DNA of 64,000 bases from Phycisphaera sp. (GTDB lineage: Bacteria > Planctomycetota > Phycisphaerae > Phycisphaerales > UBA1924), in assembly GCA_025916675.1 (NCBI GenBank), contig CP098402.1, forward strand, positions 2,413,205 through 2,477,204, read 5' to 3'. Below the pieces are notes generated by a model. That model was not told where the DNA came from. It was given only the letters and a program-made list of their open reading frames with translations, and made no database searches. Below, piece after piece: positions 38,569 through 45,938 of this stretch (position 1 is its first letter; every line of letters begins with the position of its first letter). The position numbers and the translations under genes are program-made.

Positions 38569-39017
38569 CAGCCGGCCCCCAGTTCGCCGTCGATCGACCA
38601 CGATTCGATCGTGGGCTCCCACGCGTCGTCCAGTTCTTCGACATCCTCGGCGAGCGTCTCGCTCCACGACGAGTCGGTGAACAGGTCGGCGTACTCCAGA
38701 ATGTCGCTCACGTGGTCGTCGAGCGCAACGGTTGAAACGGGGTTGGGATCAACGGAGGTCGTGGTGGGTGGCACCAGCCACGCCGCACCGGCCCAGGCCA
38801 GCAGCCCGACCACCGCGGCGGCGGCGACGGGCGCCATCCAGCGGGCGAAGCCGATGCGACCGACCACACCGCCGCCCTCGGGTTCCTCGCGGAGCGCGGC
38901 AACGGAAGCCTCGAACGTGCGGGCCTCGAGCCCGTCGGCCGCGTCGCTGGGCAGCGCGCGGACCTGGTCGGCCACGTCGTGCAGTTCGCTTGGGATGTCC
39001 TCGTGCCTCGATGCCAT
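38568..39017 (-). CDS. Putative anti-sigma factor, single-pass membrane protein
   Basis: The 149-residue protein has a cytoplasmic N-terminal region (1-57) with alternating helices, one membrane helix (about 60-82, WMAPVAAAAVVGLLAWAGAAWL) and a short acidic outer domain rich in Asp, Glu and Trp. It lies 89 bases behind the ECF sigma gene on the same strand, the standard arrangement for an anti-sigma factor. No zinc-binding HxxxCxxC motif is present, so it would belong to the ZAS-free class. Confidence 0.7.
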   Translation of the reverse strand: MASRHEDIPSELHDVADQVRALPSDAADGLEARTFEASVAALREEPEGGGVVGRIGFARWMAPVAAAAVVGLLAWAGAAWLVPPTTTSVDPNPVSTVALDDHVSDILEYADLFTDSSWSETLAEDVEELDDAWEPTIESWSIDGELGAG

Positions 39018-39106
39018 GAAACCCCTCCGAATCTACCTACCTGTTAAACGCTCGAACCTCGGAAATAATGCACGCTCTGGCGTCCCAAAACCGCTTTGAG
39101 ACAACC

Positions 39107-39703
39107 CTAAGCCGTCGATCCCGTCGTATTGGCCGCCTCCATCACCGTTCGCAGCTTCCGCAGGGCCCGGTGGTGGCGGGCCAGCACGGTGCCCAGGGGC
39201 TGCCCGAGCACCTCGGCGATCTGCTTGAAGCTCATGTCGGCCCGATGCCGCAGCTCGATGACCTCGCGGTCGGCCGGGGCCAGGCCCTCTAGGGCGGCGT
39301 GCAGCTCGCCGGTCTCGGGCGGGGGGCCGGCGGGCTCGCTGGCCTCCAGGCCCGCCGCGGCGTCGCCCAGGGCGTGGGTCGCCCGCCGCTTGCGGGCCCG
39401 GGCGTCGTCACGCAGGCGATTCATCGCTACGCGGAAGAGCCAGGCGTCGAAGCGGCCCTGCTCGGTGTACTGCCCCTTGCCCAGCACCCGGGCCACGGTC
39501 ACGAACACGCTCTGGGTGATCTCCTCGGCCCGGGCCGGGTCGCACGAGCGGCTGCGGAGCAGGCCGTAGACGCGGCGGGCGTAGGCGTTGACCAGTTCCC
39601 GCCAGGCGTCCTCGTCGCCCTCGCCAGCGCGCACGACCAGTTCGCGGACGTGGGTGTCGTCCGGCGATGGATCGGGTTGGCCTTCTCGGTCCTGGCTGGG
39701 CAT
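39107..39703 (-). CDS. ECF RNA polymerase sigma factor
   Basis: A 198-residue sigma factor with region 2 (AWRELVNAYARRVYGLL, EEITQSVFVTVARVL, FDAWLFRVAMNRLRDDAR) and region 4 (LAPADREVIELRHRADMSFKQIAEVLGQPLGTVLARHHRALRKL). The start at 39703 is chosen; an upstream in-frame GTG at 39742 would add 13 residues. It probably directs its own operon with the anti-sigma and secreted genes behind it. Confidence 0.92.
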   Translation of the reverse strand: MPSQDREGQPDPSPDDTHVRELVVRAGEGDEDAWRELVNAYARRVYGLLRSRSCDPARAEEITQSVFVTVARVLGKGQYTEQGRFDAWLFRVAMNRLRDDARARKRRATHALGDAAAGLEASEPAGPPPETGELHAALEGLAPADREVIELRHRADMSFKQIAEVLGQPLGTVLARHHRALRKLRTVMEAANTTGSTA

Positions 39704-39783
39704 TCCCGCTCGATTTCCTGCCCCGGGGAGCAAACGCCACACCCGAGCACCGATTGCATCGGCCGACGGCTAGCCTGAGCACC

Positions 39784-40134
39784 ATGCTCGCCTTCACCGT
39801 GACCGCCACCACCACCGACCCCGCCGAGGCCCAGCGGTTCATCGACTGGCTCTCGCCCGACCCCGCCAAGGGCACGGCCGGCCACGCCGCCGACGTGGTC
39901 AACTCGGGCGGCCTGAGCGCCCAGATTGTACGGATCGACCCCAAGGCCCCCGGCGAGCCCATCGTCGTCGACTGCCGCTACCTGTTCGAGTCGGCCGAGG
40001 CCTTCGCCGCCTACGAGAACGGGCCGGCGGTGCCGCTGCGGGCCGAGGGGCGGGAGTTGTTCCCGGTGGATGGGCCGTTGAGGATGGTGAGGACGGTGGG
40101 TGAGGTGGTGGTGGAGGCGGGCGTGGTCCTATAG
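39784..40134 (+). CDS. DUF4286-like small protein
   Basis: A 116-residue protein resembling the DUF4286 family: an N-terminal strand (AFTVTATT), a helix with FIDWLSPDPAKG, then CRYLFESAEAFAAYENGPAVPLRAEG and the end FPVDGPLRMVRTVGEV. Function unknown; the fold is probably ferredoxin-like. It is divergent from the ECF sigma gene with 80 bases between starts. Confidence 0.62.
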   Translation: MLAFTVTATTTDPAEAQRFIDWLSPDPAKGTAGHAADVVNSGGLSAQIVRIDPKAPGEPIVVDCRYLFESAEAFAAYENGPAVPLRAEGRELFPVDGPLRMVRTVGEVVVEAGVVL

Positions 40135-40165
40135 GCCCGCAAGCGGCACCGCACCTACGCAACTC

Positions 40166-40612
40166 ATGAGCGTATGGACCAACGTTGTGGAAACTCATCG
40201 CAGAATCGGTGGCGACTACCTGATTGTTGAACGAGATGGCTACGTCATCATCCATTACAAATTTTCCACGATCGCAATCTTGGACTATGACTTGTGCCAA
40301 TGGTGGGCAACCGATGGCACGCAGTTCATCATCGCCGAACGGAATCAGATGACGCCCTCGGTCGTCAATTTGCATCGAATCGACACTGCATCTCAGGTGT
40401 ATGCGGAGGACCAGGTTGGGGTTTCTCGGCCGCAAATTGATGCCTACCTCCAGACCCATGTCGCCGGTGCCAGCCCACGATCGATGCCGATCTCCGGCAT
40501 ACCTGCGGCCTACGTCCACCTTGGATTGGGTGCTTGTGTGCTCATTCCGATTGCGGTGGCTGTAGGTACGCTGTTGTTTTGTGGGTGGCGAAAGAGAGCC
40601 TTGGCACGTTGA
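40166..40612 (+). CDS. Hypothetical protein with C-terminal membrane anchor, in an AT-richer patch
   Basis: A 148-residue reading frame whose translation looks protein-like: an N-terminal beta-rich domain (YLIVERDGYVIIHYKFS, LDYDLCQWWATDGTQFII) and a C-terminal helix (about 118-140, LGLGACVLIPIAVAVGTLLF) followed by basic residues. The base composition from about 40140 to 40700 is clearly lower in GC than its neighbours and codon third positions are less biased, suggesting recent acquisition. No ribosome site is obvious at the ATG. No family recognised. Confidence 0.5.
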   Translation: MSVWTNVVETHRRIGGDYLIVERDGYVIIHYKFSTIAILDYDLCQWWATDGTQFIIAERNQMTPSVVNLHRIDTASQVYAEDQVGVSRPQIDAYLQTHVAGASPRSMPISGIPAAYVHLGLGACVLIPIAVAVGTLLFCGWRKRALAR

Positions 40613-40780
40613 GGGACAGGTTTTGGTCGCCAATCCAGACCATCCCTAGCATCGCCAGAACCTGCACCGCATCCCAAACTCGCGGCGAACGGCTGCGTCG
40701 GTCGATGCGTAGGCGTTTACCACCAAGGGCACGATGCCTTTGCACCCACGCCCGAGCCCGCCCCACCGCCGGAGCCCCAC

Positions 40781-41410
40781 TTGCCAGAACCCGACGAGCG
40801 GCTATTCGAGCAGTATCGCGCAGGAGACCTGGAGGCGTTCCGACAATTGGTCGATCGTTATCGGAACGATCTGGTCCGGTTCCTCTACCGCCTCACCGGC
40901 TCGGCACACGCCGCCGAGGACGTTTTTCAGGACACGTTCCTGCAGGTGCATACGTCGGCGGCCAGTTTTGACACTTCTCGGAGGTTCAAGCCGTGGTTAT
41001 TCACGATCGCGGCGAACAAGGGGCGCGACTACCTGCGTAAGAAGGGCAGGCGGCCGGCGAGCGAACTGAACGCGCCGATCGCCAGCGACGGCGAGGGGAC
41101 GACGTTCATCGACCTGCTGACGGTCGAGTTGCCCCCGCCCGAGGCGGGGCTGGAACGCCAGGAACTGGAGGGGCTTGTGCAGGACGCGGTGCAACGGCTC
41201 TCGCCCACGCTACGGGAGATCCTCCTGCTGGCGTACTTCCAGCGGCTGAGCTATGCCCAGATCGCCGACGATCTGGAGATCCCGCTGGGCACCGTCAAGA
41301 GCCGCCTGCACGCCGCCGTGGCATCGTTCGGCAAGCACTGGAAGGCCGTGATGCACGAGCGGAATCTGAGCGAGACGGGGCAGGCCCAGAGCGATCGAGA
41401 GACCGACTGA
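40781..41410 (+). CDS. ECF RNA polymerase sigma factor (paired with a pilin-like anti-sigma)
   Basis: A 209-residue sigma factor: region 2 with FRQLVDRYRNDLVRFLYRLTG, AEDVFQDTFLQVH and FKPWLFTIAANKGRDYLRKK, and region 4 with LSPTLREILLLAYFQRLSYAQIADDLEIPLGTVKSRL. TTG is the start, supported by GGAG six bases upstream. The next gene, 20 bases on, encodes its probable membrane anti-sigma partner. Confidence 0.93.
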   Translation: MPEPDERLFEQYRAGDLEAFRQLVDRYRNDLVRFLYRLTGSAHAAEDVFQDTFLQVHTSAASFDTSRRFKPWLFTIAANKGRDYLRKKGRRPASELNAPIASDGEGTTFIDLLTVELPPPEAGLERQELEGLVQDAVQRLSPTLREILLLAYFQRLSYAQIADDLEIPLGTVKSRLHAAVASFGKHWKAVMHERNLSETGQAQSDRETD

Positions 41411-41430
41411 GATTCGAAGGGGAGCGCATC

Positions 41431-42636
41431 GTGAACCCGAATCAGGACGACACACCAACGAATTGGACCGAGGCCCGGCTGGGCGATGCCGACGCGCAAG
41501 CCGTCGATCGCTGGATGGCCGGCGAAGCGCCCGGCGATGCCCGTGACCAGCGGCTCGCCGAGCTCTTGGGACTGCTGAACGCCGAGAGCGCGATCTCGGC
41601 CGATGCGACGCTGACTGACCTGACGATGCTGCGGATCATGCGGGCGACGGGCTCGCAGGCGATTACTGAGGTTCCCGACGAGACGCCCGAGCTCACACCC
41701 ATGGACGCCGAGGCGCTCGACGCCTGGATGCTGGCCGGCGGCCGCGTCGAGCGCGTGCCGGCAGCCCTGCGCGAGCGGGCTCAGAAGCTGCACGGCCTGG
41801 CCACGCTGGTGAGCCAGGGCCCCGAGCCCGAGGTGTCGGGCGACATGGTCGACCGGCTCATGACCAAGGTGGCCGAGACCCCGACCAAGCGGAGCGAGAC
41901 CGAGCCGCAGCCCGAGATCGCCGGCCGCATCCGCATGGCCGACCTGATGTCGATCGCCGCGGTACTGGTGGTGGGCGTGTCGGTGATCTGGCCCATGCTG
42001 ACCTCGATGCGCGAGGCCCATTACAAGACCATCAGTTCGGCACGCATGGCCGCCGCGGGCAACGGCATGGCGGCGTACGCCTCGAACTACGGCTCGCTGC
42101 CTCAGGCCAGCGCCTCGCTGGCGGGCAACCCATGGTGGGAAGTCGGCGAGAACCCCGAGCACTCGAATTCGGCCAACCTGTTCACGCTGGCCAGCGCCGG
42201 CTTCGTGGAGATCGCCCAGCTCGCCAGCCCGACCAACCCGCAAGCGCCCACGAGCGTGAAGGGCGAGGCGGCCGACGACTGGCGCTCGCTCGACGAGGTG
42301 TCGTACAGCTATCGCAACATGTTCGGCGGGCAGAACCGGGCCTTCGACATCACGCCCACCAGCGCCCTGCTGGCCGATCGCTCGCCGATCGTGCCGCCCT
42401 CTCGCCGGGGCGAGGCGGCCCGGGCCGACGCCAACTCTCGCAACTTCGGCGGCCGGGGCCAGCACGTGCTCTTCGGCGACGGCTCGGTGGCGTGGCTCAA
42501 CAGCCCGATTCTGGATAGTGGCGACAACATCTGGCTGCCCGCCAGCGTCGAACGCGATCTGGAACGCGACGGCCGGGCGACCCTGCGGGGGCGCGAGACG
42601 GCCGATGGGCCGGCAGATGCGTTTTTGGTTCCCTGA
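41431..42636 (+). CDS. Anti-sigma-like protein fused to a pseudopilin-type extracytoplasmic domain
   Basis: A 401-residue, probably three-part protein. The cytoplasmic part contains two related helical units (DAQAVDRWMAGEAPGDARDQ near 21-40 and DAEALDAWMLAGGRVERVP near 92-110), each ending in a Leu-rich helix. One membrane helix follows (171-190). The outer part continues like a type II/IV pseudopilin: ISSARMAAAGNGMAAYASNYGSLP, then NFGGRGQHVLFGDGSVAWL near 338-356, which matches the end of the planctomycete DUF1559/H-X9-DG pilin family. No prepilin peptidase site precedes the helix. Placed behind an ECF sigma gene, it is probably a membrane anti-sigma factor whose sensor is a captured pilin fold. 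Confidence 0.7.
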   Translation: MNPNQDDTPTNWTEARLGDADAQAVDRWMAGEAPGDARDQRLAELLGLLNAESAISADATLTDLTMLRIMRATGSQAITEVPDETPELTPMDAEALDAWMLAGGRVERVPAALRERAQKLHGLATLVSQGPEPEVSGDMVDRLMTKVAETPTKRSETEPQPEIAGRIRMADLMSIAAVLVVGVSVIWPMLTSMREAHYKTISSARMAAAGNGMAAYASNYGSLPQASASLAGNPWWEVGENPEHSNSANLFTLASAGFVEIAQLASPTNPQAPTSVKGEAADDWRSLDEVSYSYRNMFGGQNRAFDITPTSALLADRSPIVPPSRRGEAARADANSRNFGGRGQHVLFGDGSVAWLNSPILDSGDNIWLPASVERDLERDGRATLRGRETADGPADAFLVP

Positions 42637-42701
42637 TCAGAGACCGAACGACTGTATAGATCTCCTTTTCCGTGTGGGTCGTCGCGCCTAGCATCCTCGC
42701 T

Positions 42702-42723
42702 CCCCAGGGCCCACCCCTTGGGG
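42702..42723 (+). promoter_or_regulatory. Hairpin in the rpmI leader
   Basis: CCCCAGGG (42702-42709) pairs with CCTTGGGG (42716-42723), one G-T pair, six-base loop. It ends just before the GGAAAGGG ribosome site of rpmI. Ribosomal protein L20 represses the rpmI-rplT mRNA in other bacteria by binding its leader, so this could be an autoregulatory site; that is inference. A TATAGA at 42655-42660 is a possible -10 box. Confidence 0.4.
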
Positions 42724-42745
42724 GTTCTGGAAAGGGTTGATTGCC

Positions 42746-43030
42746 ATGCCGAAGACCAAGCCCCATAAGGGCACGCTCAAGCGGATCCGGATCTCCAAGT
42801 CGGGCAAGGTGCGCCACCGCTCGGCGAACCACAAGCACTTGAGTTCGCATAAGTCGGGCAAGCGTCTGCGCCACCTGCGCAAGGATCCGATCATGGCCAA
42901 CCCGGACGCCAAGCGTCTGGAGAAGCTGCTGTTCCGTCGCCTGCGCGGTCGCAACCAGCCCAAGAGCACCATCAAGCGCAGCCCGAGCCCCGAGCAGCGT
43001 CGCGCCGAGCGCGAGGCCGCCGAGAGCTGA
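42746..43030 (+). CDS. rpmI: 50S ribosomal protein L35, C-terminally extended
   Basis: The first 64 or so residues match bL35 (MPKTKPHKGTLKRIRISKSG, SGKRLRHLRKD). The protein is 94 residues long, with about 30 extra charged residues (GRNQPKSTIKRSPSPEQRR) not found in typical bL35. It is followed by rplT after 125 bases, the conserved order, but infC does not precede it here. Confidence 0.95.
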   Translation: MPKTKPHKGTLKRIRISKSGKVRHRSANHKHLSSHKSGKRLRHLRKDPIMANPDAKRLEKLLFRRLRGRNQPKSTIKRSPSPEQRRAEREAAES

Positions 43031-43155
43031 ATCCTGACCATCCGGCCCCGGCCGGTTTGATTCGGACTGTTTTGACAACCTTGCATTGGCCGCGTTGCGG
43101 GCCATAAGCCGGCGGGATGACCCCGCCGCCCCGCACCGAGGCAGGAGATTCTGAT

Positions 43156-43548
43156 ATGCCCCGCGTTCGCATTGGCTCCGCTCGTAATCGCTCCCGCAAG
43201 CGCATCCTCCGCGGTGCCCGTGGCTACTACGGGGCCCGCAAGAACCACCGCTACCTGGCCAAGGACGCCATCATCCGCGGCGGCGCGTTCGCCTACGCCC
43301 ACCGCCGCCTGCGTAAGCGCGACATGCGCAAGCTCTGGATCACCCGCATCACCGCGGCCTGCAAGATGCGCGGCACGCGCTACAGCGTGGTCATCAACGG
43401 GCTGAAGCTGTCGGGCATCACGCTGAACCGCAAGATGCTCAGCCAGATCGCCATCGAGGACCCCAAGCTGTTCGACACGCTGGTCGAGACGGCCCTCAAG
43501 AACACGACCGCCGGCAACCCCGGGGAGTTCAAGCCCGCCGCGGCGTGA
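43156..43548 (+). CDS. rplT: 50S ribosomal protein L20
   Basis: The 130-residue protein has typical bL20 features: the basic N-terminal tail (RNRSRKRILRGARGYYGARK), RLRKRDMRKLWITRI, and a C-terminal globular end. It is about 12 residues longer than the E. coli protein at the C-terminus. It binds 23S rRNA early in large-subunit assembly and in other bacteria represses its own operon. A strong AGGAGA ribosome site precedes the ATG; a GGCGGG/CCCGCC hairpin lies at 43111-43127 upstream. Confidence 0.97.
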   Translation: MPRVRIGSARNRSRKRILRGARGYYGARKNHRYLAKDAIIRGGAFAYAHRRLRKRDMRKLWITRITAACKMRGTRYSVVINGLKLSGITLNRKMLSQIAIEDPKLFDTLVETALKNTTAGNPGEFKPAAA

Positions 43549-43571
43549 GCTGGATGTTGAATTTGAACACG

Positions 43572-43600
43572 AGGCCCTGGCACAAGCCCGGGCCTTTTTT
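43572..43600 (+). terminator. Rho-independent terminator of rpmI-rplT
   Basis: AGGCCC (43572-43577) pairs with GGGCCT (43590-43595); after a one-base mismatch, GGC and GCC extend the stem to a four-base loop. Six T residues follow (43595-43600). Confidence 0.88.
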
Positions 43601-43621
43601 GTGCTCGCGTGTGAGCTAGTG

Positions 43622-43651
43622 AAGAAGAGCCCAGGCTTGCGCCAGGGCCTC
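43622..43651 (-). terminator. Terminator hairpin of the receiver-domain gene
   Basis: On the minus strand GCCC-T-GGC pairs with GCC-T-GGGC around a GCAA (GNRA) tetraloop, followed by a T/C-rich run. The hairpin is a near copy, in opposite orientation, of the rplT terminator at 43571-43595 (24 positions, three differences). Confidence 0.65.
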
Positions 43652-43659
43652 GTTTGGGA

Positions 43660-44139
43660 TCAATCTTCTCTCAGGAACTTGCGGAGCTGATTCTGGGCCT
43701 TGTCCAGGTCGCTCTGGAGCTGGCGGACGCGGAGCAGCGAGCGGACGCGGGTGAGCAGCTCGATCTTGTTGACCGGTTTGGTCAGGAAGTCGTCGGCCCC
43801 GCAATCGACCGCCCGCTCGACGTCGCCGACCTCACCCAGGGCGGTGACCATGATGATGGGGATGTCCTTGGTCTTGGGGTCGCCCTTGAGCCGCTCGGTG
43901 GCCTGGTAGCCGCTCATACGGGGCATCATGATGTCCATGAGGATCAGATCGGGCGGGTCGCTGGCCACGGCGTCGAGGGCGGCCTGCCCGTCGTGGGCCA
44001 CGACCACAGAGATGCCCAGGTCGTCGAGGTAGGCCTCGAGCAGTTCGGCGTTCTGGGCGTTATCGTCGACGACCAGCACGGTGCCGGTAAGCTGCGCGGT
44101 GTCGCCCGGCTGGGCTTGGGGATCGGGCGTGGTGGTCAT
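43660..44139 (-). CDS. Single-domain response regulator
   Basis: A 159-residue receiver protein without an output domain. It carries the acidic pair in VLVVDDNAQN, the phospho-acceptor Asp in DLILMDIMMPRMSGY, Thr in IIMVTALGE and Lys in DFLTKPVNKIELL. The C-terminus adds a coiled-coil tail (LLRVRQLQSDLDKAQNQLRKFL) as in the receiver modules of hybrid kinases. It would relay phosphate to or from an unlinked kinase. It converges on rplT with paired terminators between. Confidence 0.92.
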   Translation of the reverse strand: MTTTPDPQAQPGDTAQLTGTVLVVDDNAQNAELLEAYLDDLGISVVVAHDGQAALDAVASDPPDLILMDIMMPRMSGYQATERLKGDPKTKDIPIIMVTALGEVGDVERAVDCGADDFLTKPVNKIELLTRVRSLLRVRQLQSDLDKAQNQLRKFLRED

Positions 44140-44278
44140 GGGAACCTCCGAATGCTGACGATAGCACGGGCTGGGAAGGCAGGGTCTAACCTGACCTGGA
44201 TGCCCACCGCTCACACCGGGCCGGCCGGCAAGCCGATGGTGAGCAGGAACGGTACACCACAGCGGCACGGAGGCGCGG

Positions 44279-45838
44279 ATGGCATTGGCGTTTGGTCGGC
44301 AGGGAATAGCTGGGAATCGGTTCGCGGGCGTGCTGGCAGGGCTGCTGGTGCTGGTGGCGACGCTGCCGGCGTTCGCGGACCTGCAGCGGGGCTTGGAGCG
44401 GGCGATCGCCCAGGCCGGGCTGGACGAGATGGACGTGGGCATCAGCGTGGTGGAGCTGCGCACGGGCCGGCGTGTGGTCGACATCGAGGCCTTCGAGCCG
44501 CTGATCCCTGCCTCGAACATGAAGCTACTGACCAGCGCGTCGGCCCTGCTCGCGCTGGGCGAGGGGTTCATGTTCGACACGCGGTTCATTCTGGACGGTG
44601 AAACGCTGATCGTGGTGGGTTCTGGCGATCCGGGTTTTGGTGACCCGGCGCTTCTGAGTGATCTGGCCGAGCCGATGGACGTGGAAGCGATGCTTGACTA
44701 CATCGCCGACGCGATCGTGAAGGCTGGACCAACGAAAATCCGCGAGGTCGTGATCGACGACCGGGTGTTCGATCGGCACACGGTGCACGATGATTGGCCG
44801 AGCGGCCAGTTGCAGTACTACTACTGCGCCGAGGTGGGCGGGCTGAACTTCCACCTCAACATCGCCAACGTGTTCGCGAGGCCCACGACGCTCAACCAAC
44901 CGGCGCGGATCGTGATCGAGCCGAGGGCCAGCGGTGTGGACATCGAGAACACGACCCGGACGGTTGGCCAGCGGACGGCCGCGGGCCGCCCGCATTCGAG
45001 CAGCATCGCCGTCCATCGCGATCCAGAGGGGAACCAGTGGCGCATCTCGGGCAGCGTGTCTCGCTCGGTGGGCGCACCCACGGCACTGCGAGACACGGCG
45101 ATCATCTTTGGCGAGATACTGGCCGAACGGCTGGAACAACGCGGGGTCGAGATCGGCGAGGCCCACGCACTGCCGGCCCATGCCGTCCGGCGTGTCGACG
45201 AGGACGAGACCTACGAGGGCAACACCATCCTAGTGGTCAAGACGCCGATCGAAGAGGTGCTCCGGCGGTGCAACTCGGACAGCTACAACATGCACGCCGA
45301 AGCGCTCTTCAAGCGGCTCGGGCACTCGTTAACGAGCCAGAGCGGGAGCTGGCCACTGGGCGCGGCGGCGATGCGGTCGGTGCTGATCGACGCGATGGGC
45401 CCGTCGGCGCTCGATGGGCTGCGCGTGTCCGATGGCAGCGGCATGAGCCGGCAGAACAAGGTCACGCCCGCGACGCTCACGGCCCTGCTCTCCCACATGA
45501 ACGCCCTGCGCGACGACGGCGTGCGGGTGATGTTCCAGGACTCGCTCGCGCGCTCGGGCGAGGGCACGCTTCGTCGGAACTTCCTGTCGCCACGCGAGCT
45601 GAAGCACGACGTAGTCGCCAAGACGGGCTACCTCAACCATGTCCGGACTATCTCGGGCTACATCGTGCCCAAGGGTGGCAGCGAGCCGGTGGTGGCGTTC
45701 TCGATCATGATGAACGGGTTCAAGTCGAGCGACAGCTTGCGCAGCCGGGAGTTGCGGAACGAGTTGGTTCGTCTGATCGACGTGGAGTCGGTCAAGATGG
45801 GGTCGGGGGCGATGGTCGTGGAACCTGGGACGCCATAG
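44279..45838 (+). CDS. dacB: D-alanyl-D-alanine carboxypeptidase/endopeptidase (PBP4, S13 family)
   Basis: A 519-residue periplasmic peptidoglycan hydrolase with a signal peptide (LLVLVATLPAFA). The three active-site motifs are visible: Ser79-Asn-Met-Lys82 in PASNMKLLT, SYN in NSDSYNMHAEAL, and KTG in VVAKTGYLNHV. A long insertion between motifs, normal for PBP4, spans about residues 90-300. ACGGAGG five to six bases upstream fixes the ATG. It cuts D-Ala-D-Ala ends and cross-links, showing that this organism keeps peptidoglycan. Confidence 0.94.
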   Translation: MALAFGRQGIAGNRFAGVLAGLLVLVATLPAFADLQRGLERAIAQAGLDEMDVGISVVELRTGRRVVDIEAFEPLIPASNMKLLTSASALLALGEGFMFDTRFILDGETLIVVGSGDPGFGDPALLSDLAEPMDVEAMLDYIADAIVKAGPTKIREVVIDDRVFDRHTVHDDWPSGQLQYYYCAEVGGLNFHLNIANVFARPTTLNQPARIVIEPRASGVDIENTTRTVGQRTAAGRPHSSSIAVHRDPEGNQWRISGSVSRSVGAPTALRDTAIIFGEILAERLEQRGVEIGEAHALPAHAVRRVDEDETYEGNTILVVKTPIEEVLRRCNSDSYNMHAEALFKRLGHSLTSQSGSWPLGAAAMRSVLIDAMGPSALDGLRVSDGSGMSRQNKVTPATLTALLSHMNALRDDGVRVMFQDSLARSGEGTLRRNFLSPRELKHDVVAKTGYLNHVRTISGYIVPKGGSEPVVAFSIMMNGFKSSDSLRSRELRNELVRLIDVESVKMGSGAMVVEPGTP

Positions 45839-45849
45839 TGCAAACTTGA

Positions 45850-45919
45850 CGAGCCCCTCGCGCGAGCGAGGGGAATGGGCGCTCGAACAATCATTCCCCT
45901 CGCTCGCGCGAGGGGCTCG
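45850..45919. terminator. 28-bp perfect inverted repeat with nested hairpins, bidirectional terminator
   Basis: Positions 45850-45877 and 45892-45919 are perfect 28-base inverted copies around a 14-base spacer. Each arm also contains its own hairpin: CCCCTCGC and GCGAGGGG around a GCGA (GNRA) tetraloop. The element fills the gap between the convergent dacB and UbiD-like genes. There is no good T-run, so intrinsic termination would rely on the very stable stems. Confidence 0.8.
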
Positions 45920-45938
45920 TTGTTGTGGGCTCGTGCAA

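Noticed and set aside
43072-43077. Perfect TTGACA between rpmI and rplT as a promoter for rplT
   Set aside because: No acceptable -10 box at 16-18 bases; the two genes are probably co-transcribed.
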